A stretch of 34,203 bases of DNA, from assembly GCA_036794825.1 (NCBI GenBank), contig DAIRGA010000041.1, forward strand, positions 1 to 34,203. Direction: 5' to 3'. This DNA is from RZYY01 sp036794825. Lineage in GTDB: Bacteria; Bacteroidota; Bacteroidia; Bacteroidales; 4484-276. Positions 1-9,900 of this stretch are shown here, piece after piece. The translations under genes and the position numbers were made by a program. How positions within the stretch are numbered: the first letter of the stretch is position 1; every line of letters begins with the position of its first letter. The notes under the pieces are model-generated. The model was given only the letters and a program-made list of their open reading frames with translations. It made no database searches and had not been told where the DNA came from.

Positions 1-20
1 TCCTGTAAACATTAACTTTC

Positions 21-50
21 TGTCATTCCGAGCGAAGCGAGGAATCTCAA
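21..50. repeat. Dispersed intergenic repeat fragment (GAGCGAAGCGA core)
   Basis: The stretch carries the core GAGCGAAGCGA (30-40) flanked by the short inverted arms ATTCC and GGAAT. The same 11-base core recurs at 16420-16430, also between genes. Motifs of this form are common intergenic repeats in Bacteroidota, as I recall. The rest of the leader (51-266) holds no gene I can support; it is AT-rich, and a 24-codon ORF from 134 looks fortuitous. No clear TAnnTTTG promoter was found ahead of the first gene. Confidence 0.45.
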
Positions 51-266
51 ACATATCTTTTTTTGCATTTTAGTAGTTGTCGGACAATAGTGAAAATTTA
101 TTTCTATTTTTACACCCTCAAAATTCAGTTTGACATGAAAAGCCGCTCCTGCCGTCAACATCTCTACCACAATTTTGGCAAAGGCCTTTATGAATGCTGG
201 CTGTTCTGATCCGGGAACACTCTGGCTGTTTCAATTTTTTCCCATTTTCCATTTTTAGATCTTAAG

Positions 267-1064
267 ATGAAAGGTATTGTATTCGATATCAGGCGTTTTT
301 GTGTGCACGACGGCCCGGGGATTCGCACAACGGTGTTTCTGAAAGGTTGCCCTCTCCGTTGCAGCTGGTGTCATAATCCCGAAAGCCAATTAAGCGGGAT
401 CGAGTATGTTGTCAAAGAATTTGCGTTTGAAGGTGGGAAAATCTGTAGAGAAGAAAATCTGGGCAGGATAATGACTACGGAGGAAGTTATTGGAGAGATT
501 TGCAAAGACATGGTCTTTTACAATCAGAGCGCTGGCGGGGTAACCTTTAGCGGTGGAGAACCGCTCAGTCAGCCAGACTTTCTCCTTTCACTACTTACAA
601 TTTCCAAAGAGAAGGGATTGCACACGGCAGTGGATACCTGTGGTTATGCAAAGCGGGAGCATTTTGAGAAAATCATGCCCTTTACCGACCTTTTCCTTTA
701 TGACCTGAAGCATGCAGAAGCCTCGATTCATGAGAATTTTACCGGTGTTTCCAATTTATTGATTTTGAAAAACCTGCGTTTTATTGCTCTATCAGGTAAA
801 AAGATCAACATAAGAATTCCGGTAATTCCCGGATTTAACGACTCGTTGGATGTGATGAAGCAAATCGCTGATCTTATCTGCAATATGAATGAATGTATCA
901 CCGGGGTAAATCTCCTCCCCTATCATGCTATGGCAGAATCAAAATACAGCCGGCTGAACAAAGTTTTTGTTAAATTTGGCGAGGAAGGACCGGATCAGAA
1001 TAATTTATCGGGATTTAAAGAAATATTTGAAAAACAAGGATTTACAACAAAAATAGGAGGATAA
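267..1064 (+). CDS. Glycyl radical enzyme activating protein (radical SAM, PflA family), partner of the downstream HypD-like enzyme
   Basis: A 265-residue radical SAM protein that would use a [4Fe-4S] cluster and S-adenosylmethionine to install the glycyl radical on its partner enzyme. The cluster motif CxxxCxxC is C28-C32-C35, within the family signature after GPGIRT, and the GGE motif (GGVTFSGGEPL) lies at residues 90-100. Most activases of lyase and dehydratase glycyl radical enzymes carry a cysteine-rich ferredoxin-like insert between the cluster loop and the GGE motif. Here that region is short, with only C60 and C80 and no CxxCxxC pattern, as in pyruvate formate-lyase activase. The stop codon is 3 bases before the partner's ATG, so the two are surely co-transcribed. 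The family is certain; the exact partner is inferred from adjacency. Confidence 0.9.
   Translation: MKGIVFDIRRFCVHDGPGIRTTVFLKGCPLRCSWCHNPESQLSGIEYVVKEFAFEGGKICREENLGRIMTTEEVIGEICKDMVFYNQSAGGVTFSGGEPLSQPDFLLSLLTISKEKGLHTAVDTCGYAKREHFEKIMPFTDLFLYDLKHAEASIHENFTGVSNLLILKNLRFIALSGKKINIRIPVIPGFNDSLDVMKQIADLICNMNECITGVNLLPYHAMAESKYSRLNKVFVKFGEEGPDQNNLSGFKEIFEKQGFTTKIGG
1054..1060 (+). promoter_or_regulatory. Strong Shine-Dalgarno site for the glycyl radical enzyme
   Basis: TAGGAGG lies 7 bases before the ATG at 1068 and inside the last codons of the activase, encoding its terminal Ile-Gly-Gly. Bacteroidota genes usually have weak or no Shine-Dalgarno sites, and the other gene starts in this window show none this good. 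It fixes the start codon and suggests the structural enzyme is made in excess of its activase. Confidence 0.75.
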
Positions 1065-1067
1065 AAA

Positions 1068-3437
1068 ATGACCACTCCACGGATTCAAAATTTGAGAGAA
1101 AGCAGCCTCAATGCTATCAACAGAATATCGGCCGAAAGGGCTTTATTGATCACAGAATTTTACAAAAGCGATGTTGCCAGGCAGGTTTCGCTGCCGGTAC
1201 GCAGGGCGATGGCATTTTCACATATTCTCAACCACAAGCACATCTGCATCAATGATGGAGAGCTGATTGTAGGCGAGCGTGGACCATCGCCAAAGGCAAC
1301 CCCTACCTACCCGGAGGTTTGCCTGCATACCATCGAAGACCTTGAAATGCTCGACAAACGGCCAAAGGTATCGTACAAAGTGGATGATGAAGTAAGAAGA
1401 GCATATCGTGAAATCATCATCCCCTTCTGGAAGGGACAAACCAACCGCGACAAAGTAATGGCCAATATGACCCCCGAATGGAAGGAAGCTTATGCTGCAG
1501 GGATTTTTACCGAATTCCAGGAACAGCGTGCACCAGGACACACTGCTGGTGGTGATAAAATCTTCCGGAAGGGAATGGCAGAAATCATTCAGGACATTGA
1601 AACATCGTTGGCATCGCTGGATTTTTTCAACGATCCTGAAGCCTATAACAGGCAGGAAGAGCTGAAAGCCATGAAAATAGCTGCTCAGGCTATCATAAGT
1701 TTTGCCCTGAGGCACGCTGATGCTTTGGATGAAATTGCAAGGACAGAAACTAATACTGAAAGAAAAAATGAGCTGCATGGTATGGCTGCTGTTTGCCGCA
1801 GAGTTCCTGAACAAAAACCACAAACCTTCCATGAAGCTTTGCAGCATTACTGGTTTATCCACGTCGGAGTAATTACAGAACTTAATCCCTGGGATAGCTT
1901 CAATCCAGGCCGACTCGATCAGCATCTTTTCCCTTTTTACACCAAGGAAATTGCGGAGGGCACACTCACGAAGGAAAAGGCCATTGAGCTTTTACAGGCC
2001 TTCTGGATAAAATTTAACAACCATCCTGCGCCGCCAAAGGTCGGGGTTACAGCCCTTGAAAGCAGCACCTACACCGACTTTGCGCTGATTAACCTGGGAG
2101 GAGTAAAACCCGACGGATCGGATGCGGTGAACGAACTGAGCTATATAGTCCTCGATGTAATTGAAGAAATGCGACTGTTGCAACCCAGCTCAATGGTGCA
2201 AATCAGCAAAAAAAACCCGGACTATTTTATTCAGCGGGCGGTAAAAATCACCAAAACCGGTTTTGGTCAGCCCTCGATGTTTAACACCGACGCCATAGTT
2301 CAGCAATTGGTCAGGCAAGGCAAAACCATCGAAGATGCGAGGAATGGTGGCGCCAGCGGCTGCGTGGAGAGCGGCGCCTTTGGCACTGAAGCCTATTTTC
2401 TTACCGGCTATTTCAATCTTCCCAAAGTACTCGAAATCACCCTTAACAATGGAACCAACCCACAAACAGGAAAATTAATCGGATTGAAAACCGGTGATGC
2501 ATCCACTTTTAAATCCTACGACGACCTGCTCGAAGCATTTAATCTGCAACTCGGCTATTTTATCAACATCAAAATAAAAGGTAATAACACGATCGAACAG
2601 ATTATCGCCAACAACCTCCCGGCACCTTTTCTCTCGCTGGTGATTGACGATTGCGTTGCTAACGGAAAGGATTACAATGCCGGTGGCGCCCGCTATAACA
2701 CCAGCTATATCCAGGGAGTCGGGCTGGGCAGTATCACCGACAGCCTTACAGCGATCCGATATCATGTTTTTGACGAAAAAACCTGCACGATGGAGAGAAT
2801 GCTCGAGGCGTTGAAAAATAATTTCGACGGTTATGATGAATTACGGTTTTCACTGATTCATGAAACTCCGAAATATGGAAATGATGACGACTACGCCGAC
2901 CAGTCTGCCAGAGAGGTTTTCGAGCTGTTTTACAATGCTGTTAACGATCGCCCCAATGCAAGGGGAGGTAAAATCAGGATCAATATGCTGCCTACCACCT
3001 GCCATGTGTATTTCGGGAGTAAGATCAATGCCCTGCCTGATGGCCGTAAAGCGAAAGAGCCATTATCGGAGGGTATTTCACCTGTGCAGGGCGCAGACCG
3101 AAACGGGCCGACAGCAGTGCTGAAATCAGCAGCCAAAATTGACCATATCAAAACCGGCGGAACTTTGCTCAATCAAAAATTCACCCCCACCTTCTTCAAA
3201 GATGAGGAGAGCATTGCCAAACTCACCCACTTGATTCGAAGCTATTTCAGAATGGACGGGCATCACATCCAGTTCAACGTGGTTTCGGCTGAAACCTTAA
3301 GAGACGCACAGAAGCACCCTGAAAAATATCGCGGCCTGATTGTCCGGGTTGCCGGCTACAGCGATTATTTCAACGACCTGGGCACTGACCTCCAGAACGA
3401 AATTATCCGAAGAACCGAGCACGAAGGGCAATTCTAA
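1068..3437 (+). CDS. hypD: Glycyl radical enzyme, probable trans-4-hydroxy-L-proline dehydratase
   Basis: A 789-residue glycyl radical enzyme, full length for the family. The thiyl cysteine and general base are C432 and E434 in SGCVES. The glycyl radical residue is G763 in RVAGYS near the C-terminus. HypD dehydrates trans-4-hydroxy-L-proline to pyrroline-5-carboxylate, which is then reduced to proline. The Clostridioides difficile HypD active-site residues, recalled from its published structure, are F152, H160, S334, D339, F340, C434, E436, Y450, T645 and G765. With a constant offset of two they fall on F150, H158, S332, D337, F338, C432, E434, Y448, T643 and G763 here, which is strong support over choline lyase, glycerol dehydratase or arylacetate decarboxylases. 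The activase gene lies directly upstream. No pyrroline-5-carboxylate reductase gene is nearby. Alternative: a close uncharacterised HypD relative acting on another proline derivative. Confidence 0.85.
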   Translation: MTTPRIQNLRESSLNAINRISAERALLITEFYKSDVARQVSLPVRRAMAFSHILNHKHICINDGELIVGERGPSPKATPTYPEVCLHTIEDLEMLDKRPKVSYKVDDEVRRAYREIIIPFWKGQTNRDKVMANMTPEWKEAYAAGIFTEFQEQRAPGHTAGGDKIFRKGMAEIIQDIETSLASLDFFNDPEAYNRQEELKAMKIAAQAIISFALRHADALDEIARTETNTERKNELHGMAAVCRRVPEQKPQTFHEALQHYWFIHVGVITELNPWDSFNPGRLDQHLFPFYTKEIAEGTLTKEKAIELLQAFWIKFNNHPAPPKVGVTALESSTYTDFALINLGGVKPDGSDAVNELSYIVLDVIEEMRLLQPSSMVQISKKNPDYFIQRAVKITKTGFGQPSMFNTDAIVQQLVRQGKTIEDARNGGASGCVESGAFGTEAYFLTGYFNLPKVLEITLNNGTNPQTGKLIGLKTGDASTFKSYDDLLEAFNLQLGYFINIKIKGNNTIEQIIANNLPAPFLSLVIDDCVANGKDYNAGGARYNTSYIQGVGLGSITDSLTAIRYHVFDEKTCTMERMLEALKNNFDGYDELRFSLIHETPKYGNDDDYADQSAREVFELFYNAVNDRPNARGGKIRINMLPTTCHVYFGSKINALPDGRKAKEPLSEGISPVQGADRNGPTAVLKSAAKIDHIKTGGTLLNQKFTPTFFKDEESIAKLTHLIRSYFRMDGHHIQFNVVSAETLRDAQKHPEKYRGLIVRVAGYSDYFNDLGTDLQNEIIRRTEHEGQF

Positions 3438-3484
3438 AAAAGTGAATTTAAAGCATCTTCAAAGATCCATACTACAGTTTACCC

Positions 3485-3911
3485 TACGACGCTAAGAATC
3501 AAACTCCAATCCGTAATCAACCTCCACAAAAAAAACCTTTGCGCCTCTGCGACTTTGCGTGAAAAAAAATCTCACGCTAAGACGCCAAGACGCTAAGTTC
3601 CAAACCACAATCCGGAATCAACTTCCACAAGAAAACCTCTGCGACTTTGCGACTTTGCGAGAAATCATAAATCTCACGCCAGGACGCTAAGACGCCAAGT
3701 ACCAAATTACAATCCGGAATCAACTTCCACAAAAAAAACCTCTGCGACTTTGCGACTTTGCGAGAAACCATAAATCTCACGCCAGGACGCTAAGACGCCA
3801 AGTACAACCTACAATTCGAAATAAACTTCCACAAGAAAACCTTTGCGCCTCTGCGCCTTTGCGTGAAACCAACCTGTGCATGAAAAATTAAAGTTCACGC
3901 CAGGACATAAA
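3485..3911. repeat. Tandem repeat array, about 102-bp units, with self-complementary halves
   Basis: Most of the 539-bp gap between the convergent hypD and giant gene is an array. Units begin at 3571 (CTCACGCTAAG), 3673 and 3776, with partial units at either end. The sequence TCCGGAATCAACTTCCACAA recurs with 101-102-base spacing (about 3510, 3611, 3713, 3815). Each unit has a CTCTGCGACTTTGCGA-like arm and, after a short AT spacer, a CTCACGCCAGGACGCTAAGA-like arm that is its imperfect reverse complement, so each could fold as a long imperfect hairpin. This TTTGCG/CGCTAAG type is a known kind of dispersed Bacteroidota intergenic repeat and is often mis-annotated as small proteins. 3438-3484 holds nothing I recognise. 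Confidence 0.85.
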
Positions 3912-3924
3912 GAAATTGAAGAAT

Positions 3925-3958
3925 AAAAAAAAGCCCCGCCAAACGGCAGGGCTTTTTT
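3925..3958 (-). terminator. Rho-independent terminator of the giant gene (possibly bidirectional)
   Basis: An 8-bp stem, GCCCCGCC (3933-3940) with GGCAGGGC (3945-3952), has a 4-base loop. In the minus-strand transcript every position pairs, one as a G-U wobble, and the stem is followed by eight U residues. It lies 25 bases past the stop codon of the 3684-residue gene. On the plus strand the stem has one C-A mismatch and six T residues, so it may also stop read-through from hypD. Confidence 0.85.
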
Positions 3959-3976
3959 AGTTTATATCATCTATGA

Positions 3977-6900
3977 TTACCGGATAACTAGTTTCTCAAC
4001 GCGGAGAACGTTGTCGCCGGTGAACCTGATGAAGTAGATACCTTTCGGTTGATTGCGCATGTCAACTACCTGTGATTCTGCAAGTTTACCATCCTGGATA
4101 AACTGTCCTTTAGCATCGGTAACTACCCAGTTGATATCTTTTGAAAGATTGTCAACCGAAATGTTAAAGATACCTTGCGACGGGTTCGGGTAGATAGTAA
4201 GGCTGTTCAGATCCAGAGATCCGACGCCGGTTGCCATCATGGTAAAATCGCTGATGACCGACAGGCCGTTGGAAGCGAACAAACCATCGTAGTTCGGCGC
4301 CTGGGTGCTGTAAGTAACATCAACAATATACTCGGTGTTGTTGGATTGACGATACATCCTGAAGGTGAGGTGTTCAGCTTCAGCAAAGCCATCGTTTGAT
4401 GAAGTGGTGATATCATCGGCGAAGAGCGCCAATGAAACAGCATTTCCGTCAACAACGGTCATACCGGCACAAATACCATTGCTGGTGAAAGCGCCGATTA
4501 CATCGCCCTGTACAAAAGCTACGGAAGCATCGCCATTGAAGACCACAATGTGGCTCGATCCGGTGTAAGCAACATCATTCCATGGAGTTGTGTTGGAATG
4601 ACGCAGCGGAGCAATGTAAGAAGACTCAGCGCCCTTTGCACAGGCCGGGAAGGTGTAGCTGGTTGCGCCGGCTACCTTCACCCAGTAAGCTTTACCAGGC
4701 ACGAGTGTAGTCAGGTTAAACACACCACCCTGTGGGTAATATATACCATTACCAGCCACTTCGTAACCAATGATGAATCCGGGTATTGCTCCGAATACCT
4801 CTGCAGCGCTCAGGTTGCAGCTGGCAATGATCGGGAAGAGGTTCCATCCGGCGTTCAACTGAATCGTAGGATCAGCCATCATTCCTGATAACGAGAGTAC
4901 AGATTCAGCGCTCATCTTGGACACGTAACCGTGATTATTGCTGAAATCGCCCATGGTATTGATACCGTATTGCGGGAAGAACAACTGGGTGAAGTGCTGG
5001 GTAATTATCATGTTGGGAACAACCGGAGCAATTACGTCAGCAAACGAAGCATCCATCATCGGATCAATGTAGGATGACCAACCACTCCAGCCGAGAGGCA
5101 GGAGGATGTCCTGTGAAGGTGTACCAACATACAACGTAACCGGAACATATAGTTGCGGTGTAACCGGGTCATTGGAATTGATCACAATATTCGCAGTGTA
5201 AACACCATTTTCAAGTTCTGTTGCATTGAAAAATACATCAATGTCGAACTGACCAATGCCGTTTACGGCGCCAACCTTAGGATCAATTGCCAGCCATGGT
5301 GTGGAGGTGGTACCATTTACAAGGAATGGTAGCGAAACATAATTTCCGGTACCAGCCGGGCTTTCAAGCATTGCCCACACGCCTGCGTTACTCTGGATTG
5401 CATTACCGGTTGGTGTTGAACCAGGCAATGAAACAATGGTAACCCAAGGGCCGGAAGCAAGACTTCCAGTAGCGCCAAACTCAACGTAATACGTACCCTC
5501 TCCAAGGGTAAGGCCTGAAGTACTTGCTACAATTCTCATCAATGGGCGCTGAGTGTTGCATGTTACTGAAACCCGGTAAATACCAGTGAAATCAGTAGCG
5601 GTCATAACATTGGTAACAAGGTCACCCCATACTACTGCGCTTCCTGGTAACATCGGATTACCATTCCAGATACGAACAAATGCACCGGTAAATGACGAGG
5701 TGGTTGTTGAGCCGGTTTGATATCCAAAGAATTCAAACGAATCAATCATCCAGGTCATATTGGCTGGTACTGTGAAGTCTTCAGCAACTGTGAATCCGCC
5801 TGTGTTGTTGAAATTGAAACCAAATGAGTTGGCTGGTGCACCAATCATGCTTTCAGGTGCGAGTGTAGTAGCACATTCGCCAGTGACAATTGGACCATTA
5901 TCGAAGAGTAGATCTTTACTGTTGGAAAGTGGTACAGAATATCCGCCATTAGCAGATGAACTGCCAGCATCTTCAGCTATTTCAACTGCATCCTGATTTA
6001 CAGAAGCAGAAGGATAGGTAATATCGCTTCCTGAAACAGGTGCGCCGCTCTTGCCAAATACTACAGCAGCCGTAAAGTTCAGATTACCGGTTGAACTGTT
6101 CAGCACAGACAGTGTTTGCTCTGATGTTTCACCCATTTCAAGGAGTTCAGTTATCTCTTCAGGATTCACTGAGATCACAGGCTGGATGGGCACTGTAGCG
6201 CAGAGTACGTTGGACAGATCAGAGATCAGGGCAGGCTCAAATACCTGTTCTACGGAGTAGCAATAGGTTTCGCCCTGCGTAATGTCCTGATCGTAGTAGA
6301 ATGTATCATAAACTTCTGCGATCATTACATCATCACGGTAGAGGTTGAAGTAAGAAATGAAGGCATCTTCAGCGGTGAGCACAGCGACATAATCGCTTGC
6401 AGATGAGCATGGATAACCTTCAAATACCTGTGCACCAACCCATAACCAGTATGTTCCGGGTACAACTGTTGCAGTAGCAACAGCGGTTTCGCAGATACCA
6501 GCCTGACCAAGAGCAATCAGTGAATATCCGGCACAACCATTATTACCATCAATGATAAAGGCATAAACCGGGAATTCAGCAGTTACTGACCAGGTAAGCG
6601 TCTTTGGAGAGTCAATTACCAGTTCGTACCAGTCGGTATCGCGTGAACCAGCATCAGCCCAAGCGGTGCCACAGATGATATCGCCGATGGCAATCGGTGC
6701 AAATGCTACCGGGTTAGCGTTGCAGCCGCCGTTGAGGTCTTCGCCGCAAAGTTCTGCTTCAGCAATAGCTCCGGCCGGACATTCAACAACACATGCATCA
6801 CCAACCTCGATGATAAAATCAAAACCATCGGTTGTCCAGTAAGGATCCCAGAAAATCTTGTAGGCAACGCCTGCAGTTCCAGGGAATGTAACAGCAGATG

Positions 6901-9900
6901 CATAATCATAATAGTCACACAAGTCATTCAAATCATCATTATAGGCTACCTGTGTACCGCCACAGGCGTCATATACCCACAGCCTGGTATCCACAGCCTG
7001 TCCTTCAAGGCACGAGGTGATGGTTACCAGTCCGTCGCTAGCCGGCGTAAAGGTGTACCAGTATGGCGCCTGCGGAGCAGTATTCAGACCTTCAGCAGCG
7101 GCAACTGCGGTTGCGCAGGTTGAACCAGGCAAAGGCACAACTTCTGTAACTGTAAGCGTAAACTCACCAATGCAATCTGGTGTTGGCCATGTATCCAGCA
7201 TGATGTAGTAGGTACCTGCAGCGAGATCAACTAGTAAGGTTTTATTACCAGATGATGTACCAGTAGAGCTGACACAAGTGTTACCAATCGGGCATTCCTG
7301 GGTAATTAGCATTCCAGTCCAGGTGGCAGTGGTTGTCATCGCAATCTGCAATGATTTGGCTTCGGTAAGTACTAGCTGGTAAACGATGTCTTCGCCACCA
7401 TCATAGTTACCCAGGCAGGTATTGGCGTAGGTATTTCCACGTCCACAGGTAGTATTCACATCAGTGTATGGTAAGGCACCAATTAATATAGGTGTAACGC
7501 AATCATCACCAATGGCTTTGCTACCGGTTGACTGAGGAACAATCATTGTAGGTCCGTGCAGCATCTCTTCCTTAGCTAACGTTTGAGTATTGTCGGCTAC
7601 GTTGGATAAAGATACACCGGCAAGTCTTCCGCCGTAAGGTGGAATGGCCGGGTTGGCTGCCCAGGTAACTTCAACACCAAAGAAATCAGCATCAGCAGTG
7701 AGCAGCACCGGAGCGGTTAACTCAAGTGCAAAATTCTGCGTAACTGTCTGACCACCAACAACCGTAACCGGCTGAGAAGTTTGAGAAACGTAACCGGCTT
7801 TGGTTGCGGTCACAGTGTATTCACCAACATTTACAGCAATGGTGTAGGTTCCGTCAGGACCAGTCACGGTTGTGTAATCCCTGAGCTGATCTACGGTGAT
7901 GGTAACACCCGAAACCGGAGCTTTGGAAAGTCCATCAGTTACCAAACCTGTGATAGTGCCGGTATTGTCAACTACGTTGAGTGTTGCAGGAACTATTACT
8001 TCAGGCTGAGGCATAAATGGATTGTTGGTCGTGAAAACGATATCGGCATTGAAAATTCCATAGCCGGTTTCTTCTGAATTGAAGGTTACTTCAACAGGCA
8101 GAGATTCGCCAGGATTCAATGTTCCGGAGGTCGGAGCGATGCTTATCCATGGGGTGCCAAGAGTTGCCATAAAGTCAGCAGCGTTACCATAGGAGTAGGT
8201 TGCACATGGATCTGTTCCGACTGCAAGCCAATTGGTACGGAACCTGAGTACGTGGTTTCCACCGGGTGCACCAGCTGGTATGGTTACATCAACTGTCTTT
8301 GGATTTGTGTCGAGACATTCAAAATCAGCGATCAGTTCGTCCGGTGTAAGTACCAGATCATCATTGAAATCAATCCATACGGCAACAAAAGTATTGGCAT
8401 AACCTGCCACTACAGTGAGCTGGTAGGTCTCACCGGCAGCGAGTTCATGCGAAATATTGGTAAAGTCATTGTACCAGTTTCCTGCATCGTTGCAAGGAAT
8501 ATCCATAGTTACATTTGCAAAGCTCCAGGATTCAAGACCATCACCAAATGCAAAGCATCCGGTGCTGTAGAGGTTAGCAATACATACACCTGATGCACGA
8601 CTATCTTTACCTTCGAACACAACGGCAGCATTAAAATCCATTACGCCATCGCCATCATTGGTAACAACAATGGTCTGGGTGGTAATTTCAGGAGCAGCAG
8701 AATGTGTTTCTTCCAGTGAAGCCGGATTAACTGTTATTTCGCCATACAATGGAATATCTGCACAAAGCTCATTTGACATTCCGGTTTCAACTCCCTGAGC
8801 AACAACCTCGCTAACCGTGTAGCAATATTCGTTGCCTGGTTCTATAGCTACATCATAGAAAGAGGTTGCTGTTGTATTGACAAGCAATTCACCATTTTTC
8901 CAAACATTGAAAGATGCCATGAACACCGGTGTGTAACTGAATTCTACAAAGTATGTGTTATCGCCTGTGGTGCAAGGATAACCGGTGAATACACTTGGGC
9001 CGACCCAAAGAGCATAGCTGCCTGGTGCAAGAACAAAATTCTGAATAGAAACATCGGTGCAAGGTGCGCCTTGTGCCTGGGCAGCGATAACAAGTCCATC
9101 GCATCCTGCATTGAGGTCAATCAGGAACATAAGCATCGGGAATTCGGCCTGGCCGGTTACATTCACCGATGCGTAGGTATCGAGTGTAAAGGCATACCAG
9201 TCGGTATCGCGGTATTCGAGGATGGTTCCGTTATCATCAAACAGATAATGTGACGAGAGTCCGCAGATCACATCTCCGTTGGCAATATTGGAGAACACCG
9301 GAACGTCGTTGTTGCAACCGCCGTTAATAAGGTCAACGTAGTTGTCGCCGGCGCAGGGTTCACCTTCTGGAATACTTCCAGCCGGGCATTCAATATCGCA
9401 AATAACCTGCTCATACTCTGTAATATCGAGATAATAGGTACCAAAATCAGCAGCGCCGAATCCATCAATTACGATGTAGTAGGTAAGTCCTGCAGTGAGC
9501 TGAACATTTTCGAGATAACTCATGTAGGTAGTTGAACCACACCAATCGTCATTACATGCAATTGAGTTACTCTGATCTGTTTCGAACACATACAATTTAG
9601 TGTCGTAATCAGAAGCACAGATATCAATGTTAATAGCAATGTCAGCAGCAGGAGTAAATGCATAAACTACATCCAGGCCACCAGTTGCAGTGTATGGACA
9701 AGCGACATTATAGTCATCTGTGAATCCTTGGGTTGTTCCGGTAGCAGCAAACGGAATGGCCGGGATCACAGTGGCTGAAGCGATATTATCACCGCCCTGT
9801 CTTACGCTGTTTTCAGGTTTGGTGTAAATAGGTTTTCTTGGTTCATCGGATTTTGGAGGCATAGTGTTGCCCAATACGGACTTGGTAAGATGTTTTACAT

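Noticed and set aside
134..208. 24-codon ORF upstream of the activase gene
   Set aside because: It has no recognisable product, no Shine-Dalgarno site and unremarkable composition; the length is expected by chance.
1218..1925. 235-residue minus-strand ORF antisense to hypD
   Set aside because: It lies wholly inside a well-supported glycyl radical enzyme gene and shows no domain or plausible start signal.
3577..3780. 67-residue minus-strand ORF with an internally repeated peptide
   Set aside because: It is the translation of the 102-bp intergenic repeat array. The peptide repeats only because the DNA does, and it has no start context.
3485..3911. CRISPR array
   Set aside because: The units are about 102 bp, with no constant short repeat and variable spacer pattern, and there are no cas genes nearby. 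It is a plain tandem repeat.
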